Source: Cylindrotheca closterium
Lineage: Eukaryota; Bacillariophyta; Bacillariophyceae; Bacillariales; Bacillariaceae
Reading direction: 5' to 3'
Assembly (NCBI GenBank): GCA_933822405.4
Contig: CAKOGP040000036.1
Coordinates: 36,677-100,676 of the forward strand
DNA: 64,000 nt
Both the position numbers and the translations under genes were made by a program. The notes under the pieces were generated by a model. It made no database searches. It saw nothing but the letters and a program-made list of their open reading frames with translations, and was not told where the DNA came from. This document shows, one piece after another, positions 21,501 to 32,628 of the stretch (its first letter is position 1; every line of letters begins with the position of its first letter).

Positions 21501-22296
21501 TCTTTGCTATTGTTTGATGTGCAAACACTCCATTTCCTGCCTTTGCCTTGCCTGCCTTAAAAACGCCTGCCTTGTTTCCTTTTTCCATTCGTGACTCCTC
21601 CGAATGCTTGCTCAAATTGAAACAGTCACTACGTGTACTTATGTAGAGTGACAGTTCTAATGGGATGACACAGTTTCGAAGTTTAAAAATACTGCTTTCC
21701 CAATCTTATCCAAGTTTTCAACTTTCAAAAAAGAGTGACTAGTTTCGAAGGATACCCTGTAAAATTGTTTTGCACGCTGTCATGCTCGTGGCTATCACAG
21801 TTATGGAGGTCGTTTTGTATCTTCTTCCAGCGATGAAGACCGTCATCTAATACAGAGAGGCTATTTTTAAGGCCATCTCAAAGAAATGTTTCTTCACTTT
21901 CAACTTCCTCTCATCATCAAGAACTGATTCTGAAAACGAAGAGGCCGTGCTACAGCAGCACAAAAGATGACAGCTTAAGTTGCGTTTTTCATGCTGGGCT
22001 GGGCCTACAAGTACAAAGGGGCTGCTTGTTTTTGTAGCTCTAACCTCAGGGACGGCCGGGAAAATCAACATTTACTCCCAAGAATTGTATGCTAAATTTC
22101 TATTTCCCGGCCGTTCCAGACAATCCCTCTGGAGGAATCGTGGGAAGGCAAGGCTGGCTCGTGCCAGTTCAAAGATTGTCGCGACCAAAATCTCAGCGAC
22201 TAAAACTGAATGTCACTGGTACCTGGTACTTTTTGACATCAGCTGTGCATGATAAAAGCATGGCATCTTGCAGAGCCATGCGAAACTAAATGAAGG
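21501..22296. other. Intergenic gap with an inverted repeat
   Basis: No gene was seen. An inverted repeat with 12-bp arms (ACGGCCGGGAAA near 22052-22063 and its complement near 22103-22114) could form a stem with a spacer of about 40 nt. Two upstream ATGs (22278, 22290) open only very short frames before the ATG at 22297. Confidence 0.5.
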
Positions 22297-25200
22297 ATGC
22301 CAAGTGTGAAAACGCCAACCGATGAATATGATGCACCAGCTACCGGTACCATTGTCAATGAAAACAGCAGTGTGGCGTCCGCTTCAGAGTGGACTGAGAG
22401 CGAGAGCACCCGTGATCGTCAAACTCTGGTCGTATCCTGTGAAGCAGATGCTCGTACAGGCCAGAAGGCCACGGTGGATTATTCGACTGGGTCGTCTACT
22501 GATTGTACGGTGCCAAGCCAACCTCCATTCGAGGGACTTGATTTGATAAAGCCATTGCATGAAAGTGCAAACAATGATGGTCATTCTCCATTTGCCGATG
22601 ACGCCTCTGCCCATTACAGTGCTTTGACTTCCTTGTCGGGATTCTCAAAGGACCTCGTCCCATCCATAGTCATTGGAACGGAAACGACAAGGCAAATTGC
22701 GGACCCTACTTCTAACCGAATAAGTGGAGCTTCCATCCGAAATGATGCAAGACAGTCAGAACTCATGATTTTGAACACTGAAAATCGTCGTTCGTCGATA
22801 GCAATGGAATCGCTCACCATCAACAAGCTGAAATTCTCGTCCCTCGGTGTGGTTGGAAGAGATCGAGAAATATCAGTATTGGAGTCATGTTTTGGTAGAC
22901 TTTTATCCAGCAGTCAAGGAACCGAAAATCGTACAGCGGACGATCCAACGCCACCAATACATAATGAGCTCGTTTTCATTCAGGGATACAGTGGCATTGG
23001 GAAATCAACAATGGCACGGTCTTTACAAACGATTGTAGAAAAATCTCCAGATGGGGTGTACGTCGAAGGAAAGTATGAATTCACTTCAACGGACGAGCCA
23101 TATTCCGGTGTCGCACAAGCCTTCGGGAAATTATGCGATCGATTCGGTGACTGTTCGAAAGAAACGGTTTCCGAGATCTCGGACATAATCATGGATACAA
23201 TGAAAGAAGAAGCAATAATGCTGATGGGACTTATACCGGAGCTCAGCATCTTTTGGAATACTGACGAAACTACGCCCAGGAACGCCCTTAGCGAAGCACA
23301 CAATTTTGGTAACGATCATGAACGATGGAAGTATGCCTTCCGCACATTAACACAAATCCTTGGCTCGCACTTATCTCCTATCGTTATCGTCTTGGATGAC
23401 ATCCAATGGGCTGATATATCGTCGCTTGACATCATGGATTGCTTGATATCAGATGTGAAGAATCCACACCCAGTAATGATGATTGGTTGCTATCGATCCA
23501 ACGAGGTTGATGAAAATAGCATCCTCTACAACCGTATCAAGACACTCGAAGAAAAGAAAGAATACCTTTCATTTCATATCACTGATATATTGCTGGACAG
23601 CTTTGATGTTTACGATGTGAACAAGTTGATAATGTCCATGATGTCGATTGATGATGAATCGACCACTCTTCCGCTAGCTGAAGTATGTCACAAGCGCACT
23701 CTGGGAAATCCATTCTTCTTGATTGAGTTCATGAGAGTGCTGCACACAGAGAAGCTCTTGGAATTTAACCTTGGATTGATGAAATGGGTTTGGAAGACGA
23801 AGAAGATCGAAGATGCAACTATGTCAACAGCTAACGTCGTCGATCTGCTTCAAAACAGGATGAGAAAACTGTCAAAAGACCAACAGCTGCTACTGCAGTA
23901 TGCAGCATGCCTCGGGTCATCCATTTTTGCTCCGAATATTACTTTTGTTTGGAAGGAACATGCTCTTGCCCTGTCACTCAGTTCGAATAAGGATGTGGTT
24001 GCCATGCTTGAAGTGGTAAAGGATGCTAATTTCATCGAACTCTGTGGAGAAGATGAGTACCGTTGGGTTCATGATAAAGTACAAGAGGCGGCTTTTTCAT
24101 TGTCAGATTTGGTGACCCCGTCCTTCCAGTGTGCCCTTGGAGTCTGCTTATTCCAAGGTTTGGAAGACTCGCAGCTTGAGAAGCAGCTTTTCGATGTTGT
24201 CGATTTGATCAACAAAGGGAATGCAATAGAAAGCCTAGAACTTGCCGAACTGAATCTACGGGCAGCAAAGAAAGCACGAAGAATCGCAGCCTTCCAAAGT
24301 GGTGCAAACTATGCCAACAGCGGTATCAAGCTGCTTTCATCAGATGACATGTGGAGAACCAATCGAGAGCTTCTGCTTGAGCTGTACACGTTATCTGCTG
24401 AAATGGAATTGGCAATTGGACGTATCAATGTGGTTGACGTACGGATCCAAACAGTCCTCGCCCGGAAGATTTTTACCACCGAAGAGACAATGCGACTTCA
24501 AATTATTAAGGTTGCGAATCTGTACTCTGTGGAACTTCGCTTTGACGAGGCAGTAACTTATGGTGTTCGTGTGCTCAAGGAAATTGGATACAATTTTGTT
24601 TGGCCAAAGAAACTGGTTCCTCTGCAAGCGCTAATGTTGATGACGAAAACCATCAAGAAACTGATGGCCTTGCCCGCAAGCCACTTCAACAACATCCCTT
24701 TGATGCAAGATCCAAAACACCTTTCTATTGTGCAAATGTTGTCCAAACTCCATCATGCGACATACAATGTTGGTGATCTTCCGCTAAATTTCGTCGTCAT
24801 ATGCAGGTCTATCTCATTGACATTGAAACACGGCCCTAATGATCTTTCGGCGCCAAAGCTTGCAGCTCTTGCTGCGTGTTGGATGTTTATAAAGAATGAC
24901 CATGCTACATGTTCGCATATCCTCAAGTTGATATTCTCAATTCAAAGAAGATTTGGCATTCGGAATGCTGCTGAGACGTAAGTTCATCGAATGATTATGC
25001 ACAAACTATCTCTCGACGTGAATTCCAGTACATTCTTTGACCCACAGGGAATGTATCAATCGATGAGGAACAGAAGAAAGCAGTCCTGCAGGAATTCCAA
25101 ATGCACCATTATCAACCATCGTCTCAATCTGTTTCTCATTTTTCATTTATTTTCCAATTCAAAATTTAGATATGCCACCAGCTTGGGGTTTGTACAATGT

Positions 25201-26103
25201 TATATGAAGCCGTTACACGAAAGTCTTCAGCCTGCTTTAGGCGGATATGTTCAAGGATTGAAAGATGGCGAGATCGAGAACGCCATGTCGTGCCTATGTC
25301 TAAGATTTCTGTATTTGCCATATCTAATGGGGAAACCTCTTTCCTCAATAGTCGAAGAGTTTCCAAAGCTGGCGGCCCAATTGGAGGAAGCGAAGCGCGC
25401 AAAGGAACTTTGGGCCTTTCGAGCGTTGTGGAAGATGATGTTGAACTTGCAAGTACCACCTGATGAGGCATCAAAGAAGCTTGACGGTGAAGACTTGGAA
25501 CTATCAGAGGACGACAGGAAATCGTGGCACGTTGGTTTTACAAATTTTGCCATTGGTGAAATGCTGCTCTTTCTATTCACGGACCACGAAGCTCGAGTGG
25601 AACGATTGCTTGGGGAAGAGAAAGGAAACACTTTTCCCGAAAAAATTCCGGCTTTCCTTCTTGGTACAATCGACACTTTTCACAGAGGCATTGCATGGTA
25701 TGCCATGGCTCGACGAACTGGCCGGAAACGGTACAAATCCGAGGCAAAAAAAATTAGAAAGGCGGTGTCTTCGTGGGTATCGGCGGGGAATCCAAATGTC
25801 GTCCATTACGACTTGTTACTAAGTGCCGAACAGGCCGTATTGGACAAGAAATATGACAAGGCTGATGATTTCTACAGAAGGGCCATTGTCAGTGCTGCTC
25901 GTGGCGGTTTTCTCCATCATGCGGCTCTATTCAACGAAAGATTTGCAGAATATCGAATTGACATACATGGCGATATTGACGATTACAAGTATTATACGCA
26001 AGAAGCGATTCGATACTACACGGATTGGGGGGCAGTCGGCAAAGCGAAAGAACTGGAGCAAAATATGATAAGGTGCAATGATTCCGACTTTTCTAATGAT
26101 TAG
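22297..26103 (+). CDS. Large STAND/AAA_16 ATPase with TPR-like C-terminus
   Basis: Two exons, 22297-24977 and 25170-26103, encode 1204 aa. The 192-nt intron (GTAAGT...AATTTAG) restores frame and joins FGIRNAAET to YATSLGFVQCYMKP. Residues 1-180 are Ser/Thr/Asp-rich. An AAA_16-type domain follows: VVGRDREISVLESC, Walker A GYSGIGKST (about 230-238), Walker B IVIVLDDIQWAD (about 361-372), GCYRSNEV, and a winged-helix region with LLQYAACLGSSIF. The rest is all-helical and resembles the TPR-like array of bacterial and algal signalling ATPases that are usually fused to kinase, cyclase or histidine-kinase domains. No such output domain is present before the stop. It probably acts as a regulated signalling or scaffold ATPase; the partner is unknown. 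Confidence 0.75.
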
Positions 26104-26114
26104 CGGTATGAAGG

Positions 26115-26306
26115 CTAGCTCGCTACTTCAACATTGTCAACTGACTTTAATCCACTTTTCTTTGCTAGACGGTACTCGTAAGTCAATAACTTATCTGGTA
26201 CCTGTTCTCTCTTCGCTTCTGTAGTGTCGTAGTATTGTATCTTGTCTTTCTTCAATAGCTTTTCCACCAAATCATCATTGGTGATAGGGACATTGCTTCG
26301 TTTCAA
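26115..26306 (-). other. Small charged frame, possible gene relic
   Basis: A 63-aa frame rich in Lys, Asp and Glu (DDLVEKLLKKDKIQYYDTTE) ends 12 bases after the convergent ATPase stop. Composition is protein-like, but no family was recognised and no promoter or neighbours support it. It may be a fragment of an older gene or chance. Confidence 0.2.
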
Positions 26307-27092
26307 TCAAATAGAGATAACTGCGTCATGCCATGATTGCCTTGGTCCCTTTGATCAACTCCTCATCGTTCTTGGTTCGAGAACGGCACTTGCTGATGCA
26401 TCAAGTGGACAATATTGGTTTTTTTGCTTAAATTTGTTGTGGGACAGATCCTTTCTGGTGACAATGCCCGACTAGAGCCGTCGGGTTGGGTGATTTCCAC
26501 TTCATTATGGTCAAGACATGGACACTGCATGGAGATCAAACTAAGCTTCAGCGCTGGAAGTATAGTCGATATCAAAGTGAAGCAGATGCAGTGATAGCTT
26601 ATTGGCTTTGTATTAGAGTGCTGATTGTGAGCGAAAGGATCCGAAAGAGTACCGACCAATATTCCAATCTTAATGTCCAATACGGAGGACGCCAAAGTCA
26701 AAGTAGGACATCTGCCTTTTGCTTGAGTTTCCTTGGAGTGGTGCATTTATTTGGTTGTCAAATATACCAGAGGTTCCTGTCAGAATAAAGCGTGTTGAGG
26801 AGCGACGTGAAATTAATCACTACAACAGCAATGTAAATGGGTGGTCGTCAAACTCAAACCAACAAAACAACCTCCACCGATAATGAAACCGTATACTTAC
26901 ATTACGATTCCATTTTACAGCACGGTATCTCATTTGGCCTTTTTGAATTGCCGACGCATTATCATACCTACTGTAGATGATGATAGATTATTATTACAGC
27001 AGAAGATTTTGATTGAACTTTGAAATGTATTTACTCGACTTCTTCGACTGGTCTTTCCAGGCCTCTCATCATCATCGCGGAGTTGAATTCAA
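26307..27092. other. Intergenic gap, no gene seen
   Basis: Overlapping open frames exist on both strands, none with recognisable domains or coding bias. The gap precedes the palindrome at 27093. Confidence 0.4.
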
Positions 27093-27154
27093 ATCCTGCT
27101 TCGAAAACTTAAGTTTTCGAAGCAGGATGCTGCGGATTATACATACCGCAGCAT
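27093..27154. repeat. 36-bp perfect palindrome plus adjacent 9-bp hairpin
   Basis: 27093-27128 is a perfect palindrome without loop (half-site ATCCTGCTTCGAAAACTT). Its last two bases start a second inverted repeat, ATGCTGCGG (27127-27135) with its complement at 27146-27154 and a 10-nt loop. It is about 290 bases upstream of the F-box-like locus. Confidence 0.92.
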
Positions 27155-27445
27155 TGAACACTAACAATAATGTGAAATAGGTATACATGTTACATGTGAC
27201 ATTCAGCGCTTTCAACGGACGTGCGACGATCATGGAACGAGATTTGAGGCTTCGGTGGGTACGAAATGAGTAAACTTTCGCATCCCATATCCAGGTTTGC
27301 CCACCAAGAAAACGATGCGCAGTGTCAACAACCGAGCCACAAAACCGGGGGTCACAAAGACGATCTAGTCAAAACACATATTATACATCATCGTTACATC
27401 TCCTTGCTCCCAACTGACAGAAACCAGATTAGACTATAGCCGTCA

Positions 27446-28688
27446 GTGAAAGAAGATAGCCAATGGGAGCGAAATCCAAGAGAAACATCAGGAATAAGAA
27501 TGCAGTTCAGCAGCAGAAGCCCACCAAGACAACTTCAACCAAACAGTTGGCGTTCCCTGACATCTTTCTTTCAATTCGAAAATCAGGATTGTCTCGGTCA
27601 AGTTCTTTCGTTCTTGACATGCGGAGAACTTGCCAATGTGGCCAGATGCTGCAAATCCCTTTCCCACGTTATCTTTGAAGAAGAGGAAGACGACCAAGTG
27701 GATTTGATTTGGGAGGGAGCTGAGAAAGCAATGACGAATCCATATGACAGAGAGTCTATTCCCTTGGAAAGTGGCGAAAAATCGGGTCAAGGTGGACGGG
27801 TTCTTGACCGGTCTGACGAACGTGAAAGGATTTGATGCCAAAAGTATTGCTGAAAAAAAGGCAAACAGTTTTCAGACTGTGCATCAAGCTGGACACCACG
27901 ATGACAACGAAAACGACGACGAAGAAGAAGAAGACCCAAACTGTCTTATGAATCATTTGATGATGATACATTTGGCATCATCAATAGGAATGGGATCAGA
28001 AGAAATGTATGAGGAAGCCAAGAGTATAATGGAGAAGATGATGGCAATGAAACCGCCAGAGAAAGTGATTCATTACGAAGTATTTATTCGCATCACCCAA
28101 GTTTCGACAGGACAAGTCATTTCTCAAGGATTCTGCAACAACGTTCAGCGTCGGTTGTGGCGAAGGGGTTTGAAAGAGAAGGAAGAACATTTCCCGTTTC
28201 TCCTGAAGCAGGGCCTTGAGATTACTTTTGATTTTGATTCCCTTGCTGAAACGGAGGAAATGAAAGAGTTCTTGCAGCGCTACACGGAAAATGTGCTTGG
28301 TCCATGTACATGTTTCTGCGAAGAATTTCGCGATTTCAAGATTCCATTTTGCTTCACTGCTATCGTAATTGATAAACGGGATCAAGGTACCCAGTGTCTT
28401 TTCCAGCAGGATAAATCAAGAGAACTGCGTTTGCGACGAGTTTGCCAAACGCCAGGTTCGGAAGAAGGCCGATTCAAGCACGAATTTGTGGTCTACTCAA
28501 CGTGGGGCGGCGACACGGTCCAACTCGGACCGTCATCTTGCACAGACCGATACAGACTGTCCTACTCTCTTTCACTCCATGCAAGTTCACCCGCTTTTGG
28601 AATCAATGTTATCCCCGTATTCGACATCAATGTTGAATTAGATGACCGAATGAATCGTCCTTGCACGAATGAAAAAATGAATGAATGA
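27446..28688 (+). pseudogene. F-box-like protein locus, split over frames
   Basis: The F-box-like helix set DCLGQVLSFLTCGELANVAR (about 27587-27646) lies in the frame starting at 27446. The following 300-aa segment is in another frame, open from 27744 (WKVAKNRVKVDGFLTGL, an acidic DDDNEND..EEEED stretch, then VIHYEVFIRITQVSTGQVIS). A plausible N-terminus (MGAKSKRNIRNKNAVQQQ from 27463) is in the third frame. No introns fit these changes. The last about 50 residues come from dispersed repeat R2. F-box proteins recruit substrates to SCF ubiquitin ligases; here the C-terminal domain was not recognised. It may be decayed or affected by indels in the assembly. Confidence 0.45.
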
Positions 28689-28803
28689 ATGAATCAATCA
28701 ATCTTCAAAGCACTCTAATTCAATTAGCCAGTTCGATCGGGGACCATGTCAGTTATGAACAGAGCAGCTAGAACCTAATATTTGTTTGTTTGTATTAGCT
28801 TCT
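28524..28803. repeat. Dispersed repeat family R2, copy 2
   Basis: Counterpart of 21262-21500, beginning CTCGGACCGTCATCTTGCA. The first half supplies the C-terminal codons of the F-box-like frame; a (GAAT)n/(CAAT)n tract at about 28664-28702 follows, then the shared ATTCAATTA and GTATTAGCT blocks. Confidence 0.7.
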
Positions 28804-29114
28804 CTTTTCCCTACTACTACAGCACATACTGGTACCAGGTATGGCACGTCGCACAAGTGCCTGCATTTTGACTCCTCCACATGTATCTGACTACTTCGAA
28901 CAACGTTTGACTCCTTTGAATGCGCCCGTCGGTCAATGCGAACCTTCGCCTCAAAAGATCTTCCGCCAGCAGACAGGATTTCCAGTCCAAAAAAAATCTG
29001 CTTCTCTCGTCCCGAACGCCAATCATCTGCAAGTCATACGAAAGTTAGCATTTCATTTTGCTTCATCCTGAAACTAACACATATCCCCTCCACAAGAAGC
29101 AGCAATATAGCAAT

Positions 29115-31338
29115 ATGATTTCCAATACTTCCGACGTCCCTGTATTGACAGGAGGGTTCATCACCTTGGATATGATCAAGAAGCATCCCGACAACTATCA
29201 AGACCGTCGTACCAAGATTGTCTGTACCATTGGGCCTGCCTGCTGGAGCAAGGAGAATCTTGGAAAGCTCATGGATGCTGGAATGAATGTTGCCCGTTTC
29301 AACTTCAGTCACGGTGATCACGAGGGTCATGGTGCCGTCTTGGAACGTATTCGTGAAGTTGCTATGGAGAAGTCTAGAAACATTGCCAGTACGTAACGTA
29401 GATGCGTGTTGTGTGTGCGGAGAGAAGATGCTGTTTGCATTTTTGTTCTCTCTCTCATGATTCCGCATCATCATCATCATCATCATCTCAACCATTTCTC
29501 TATTCATAGTCTTGTTGGATACCAAGGGACCTGAAATCCGTACTGGTTTCTTCGCCAACGATGCCAAGAAAATTGATCTCGTCAAGGGTGAAAGCATTAT
29601 CCTAACTTCCGACTATAGTTTCAAGGGAGACAAGAGCAAGCTCGCTTGCAGTTACGCTAGTCTAGCTACTTCTGTCACGAATGGTCAGCAGATTTTGGTT
29701 GCTGATGGATCTCTTGTCTTGGTGGTCTTGAGTACCGATCCTGCCAACAAGGAAATCACTTGTCGTATCGAAAACAATGCTTCCATTGGCGAGCGCAAGA
29801 ACATGAACTTGCCCGGTGTCAAGGTGGATTTGCCTACATTTACCGAAAAGGATGTCAAGGTAAATATATGCATATCGTGTGGATGACACCATGAACGAAC
29901 GGTGGTGTAATTCACGACCAAACTGATGATTTCTAACTTTCTCTTGATCTCGTCGTGGTTAGGATATCGTTGACTTTGGAATTGCTCGAAAGGTCGAGTA
30001 CATTGCCGCATCCTTTGTCCGTACTGGAGACGATGTTCGCAACCTCAAGAAATTGTTGGCCGACAACAATGGGTCGCAAATCAAAATCATCTCCAAGATT
30101 GAAAATCAAGAGGGATTGGAGAACTATGACGACATTGTTAAGGAAACCGATGCCGTCATGGTGGCCCGTGGTGATGTAAGTCTATTGTTTCGTACCGTAT
30201 GGAACAGCATGAACAAACAAATGTAGAAAGTCATTCTCTGACCCCAATTTCTACTTCCAATATTTCTGCAGCTTGGTATGGAGATTCCAGCCAGTAAGGT
30301 CTTTTTGGCACAAAAGTACATGATCCGAAAGGCCAACCTTGCTGGAAAGCCAGTCATTACTGCTACCCAGATGCTTGAGTCCATGATCAACAATCCTCGT
30401 CCTACTCGTGCCGAATGTAGTGATGTGGCTAACGCCGTCTATGACGGAACCGATGCCGTCATGCTTTCTGGTGAAACAGGTAAGGATTTTCATCGTAATC
30501 ATAAATGATGTCCCAATCAATTACCATTCCTTCTTTCTCACACACAATTCCATCCAATCTTGACTTCCTTCCATTACAACAGCCAACGGTCCATACTTTG
30601 AAGAAGCCATCCATGTCATGGCTCGTACTTGTGTCGAAGCTGAATCTAGCCGAAACTACAACATGCTGGTAAGAACACATATCATGAAGTAATCCTTGAA
30701 CAATCCTTCATCAACAAGCCTTTAACCACTTTCTATATTATTTCATTTTGCAGTTCCAATCCGTCCAAAACAGTATCATCTCAGAATCTCACGATCTTTC
30801 TGCTGGAGAATCCTTGGCAAGTAGTGCTGTCAAGACTGCTATTGATATCAAAGCAAAGTTGATTGTCATCATGAGCAAGAACGGAAAAATGGCTAGCTAT
30901 GTGTCCAAGTTCCGTCCTGGAATCGGAGCTCTGATGTTGACTCCCAACTTGACGGTCGCTCGTCAAGCCAGTGGCCTCATGCTCGGAATGCACACTATTC
31001 AAATTGATTCTCTTGACAAGTGGGAAGAACTAATTGAAGAGACTTGCCACGAACTTCTTAGCAACTCCATGATGTGAGTACTGATCGGAAGCAAGTCCGT
31101 CTGTTGTTTTTGTTTTGTTTCTCGTTTGCTAAACACTGTTCATTTTCGTTTATTTTTGTTTTTTGGGATCCACAGGCACAAGGGAGACAAGATTGTCGTC
31201 ATCAGTGGTAAGATGGGGAGTATGCGTGAACGCCTCATTATTACCGAATTGCAGGAAGGAAAGTCGCACGGTCATTTCGTAAAGGGTGGTGGTCTATTTT
31301 TCAACCGTGGCCTCATGTTGAGTTTTGGAACCTATTAG
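29115..31338 (+). CDS. Pyruvate kinase
   Basis: Seven exons: 29115-29388, 29510-29859, 29963-30175, 30272-30479, 30583-30668, 30754-31073 and 31176-31338. All introns are GT-AG, 85-121 nt, and the sum is 1614 nt (537 aa). It catalyses phosphoenolpyruvate plus ADP to pyruvate plus ATP, the last step of glycolysis. Visible signatures are [57 protein letters not shown], the active-site [44 protein letters not shown] and a C-terminal regulatory domain ending SGKMGS. No clear signal or transit peptide precedes the start [14 protein letters not shown], so a cytosolic enzyme is likely. The upstream part of the first frame (to 29058) lacks coding character. Confidence 0.96.
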
Positions 31339-31599
31339 ATTTGATGTTTGTGTATCAAATCCACGGAGCTCTCCGTAACATTTAGAAACCTACTCAATTG
31401 AATATATTCATCAATCACTGCATACTTGTAGCGCTACCACATAATTGTCCTCTTTGTAGTGTCATCCTTTAGTACTTACCAGCTTCGTTCTTCACAGCCC
31501 TTTACAGTTTGTCAGTGTTACCAATACTTCGCTACGTCACACAGCAGTATTGTGAATGCTATTGCTGTAGGTACGTATCCCAAACATTCAGATACTGTG

Positions 31600-32628
31600 C
31601 TATTGGAGTACACCCTCCGCAAAGAGGACTTGCTTCAGGTCATCTGATGAATCGTAGTGCCGGGCGATCACGGTTACTTCTCCCGTTGCTTCACACAGCG
31701 AACCAGCTTGCACCACGGTTCCTTCTTCCCTTGTACTATCATCTGACGACCAAAGCCAATGGTAAAAGTCTGCGGCCGATTGGGTCAGCGACCAACAGCG
31801 TATCCTGGAATCGTTCAATGATGTGGGCCCCTTTTCAGAGGAGGATGGTACGGGAGATTCGGATATTTCTTTTTGCCATTTGGCTCGTTGGAGCATCCAA
31901 GGTTGCATAGGTGACGCCTTGGAACACGTTATCGTTTCAATGAAATCTACTTTCAGTGCACAGGGAGCTAGCTCCGTTTGAATCCTTGGAGGATTTTCAT
32001 CAAACAGTGCTCCAGATTTCTTCCATTGAAAGATTACTGAAAAGTCATCATCACCATCGTCACCATCATTGCCAAACATGACGACTCGAGATTTGAAGTT
32101 GCCCACCATCAGATTTTGGAGGAATTTATCATCACCTTGCCGTTTTACTGGGCCGTATGTATAGCATCCGTTATCAAAGAAAACAAAACCATCATTGGCT
32201 CGATTCAAGTAAATCGGATCTTGATTGTGGATTGGTTCACGGAGTCCTTGGACTGCACCCCCTGAAGCCGATGAAAATATATAACAGATACATGTCTCTG
32301 TTAGAATATCCAAAACTATGCAAATCATATTGTCATACAAGGACCTACCACAGCTTCTCATCACCTCTTCCACAATCTGTTCATCATTGACACCATCATT
32401 GAGATTGACAGTCGTCGTCTTCCATGAGCCCACCAGAAGTTCACTGAATACATCAAATCGAGGGGGCGGCGTTGGTCGAAAGGCCAAAGCAGACGCAAAC
32501 GACCTCTTACAAGGAGATGATACAAAGATCATTGACATAGAAAGGAATCGAAGAACCATCCGTCTGGACCTTATTGTACCTGGTACCGGTACCATCAATT
32601 TTGCGTGCTTGCGGATTGTGACGAACAA
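31600..32628 (-). CDS. Unknown conserved-looking protein, possibly organelle-targeted
   Basis: Two exons, 32349-32628 and 31600-32261, with an 87-nt GT-AG intron that is in frame and stop-free. The spliced protein has 313 aa. The junction gives SCGGAVQGLREP, which reads better than the intron translation (hydrophobic, Ile/Cys-rich). The N-terminus is basic and Ser-rich; from MVLRFLSMSMIF it looks like a signal peptide followed by ASALAFRP, similar to plastid targeting signals in diatoms (a Phe near the cleavage site). The core has ELLVGSWKTTTVNL and YLNRANDGFVFFDNGCYTYGP, suggestive of a lipocalin-like barrel, then VIFQWKKSGALF. No catalytic motif was recognised. The 3' end is convergent with pyruvate kinase (262-base gap). 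Confidence 0.55.
   Translation of the reverse strand: MFVTIRKHAKLMVPVPGTIRSRRMVLRFLSMSMIFVSSPCKRSFASALAFRPTPPPRFDVFSELLVGSWKTTTVNLNDGVNDEQIVEEVMRSCGRSLYDNMICIVLDILTETCICYIFSSASGGAVQGLREPIHNQDPIYLNRANDGFVFFDNGCYTYGPVKRQGDDKFLQNLMVGNFKSRVVMFGNDGDDGDDDFSVIFQWKKSGALFDENPPRIQTELAPCALKVDFIETITCSKASPMQPWMLQRAKWQKEISESPVPSSSEKGPTSLNDSRIRCWSLTQSAADFYHWLWSSDDSTREEGTVVQAGSLCEATGEVTVIARHYDSSDDLKQVLFAEGVLQ

Noticed and set aside
25048..25130. An exon-like stretch (NVSIDEEQKKAVLQEF) inside the ATPase intron
   Set aside because: No acceptor/donor pair keeps the frame on both sides, while direct splicing 24977 to 25170 gives an in-phase, family-like junction.
29451..29490. CAT-triplet run in pyruvate kinase intron 1, and similar simple repeats elsewhere, considered as arrays
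   Set aside because: They are plain microsatellites; no spacer-repeat structure, so not CRISPR or satellite arrays.
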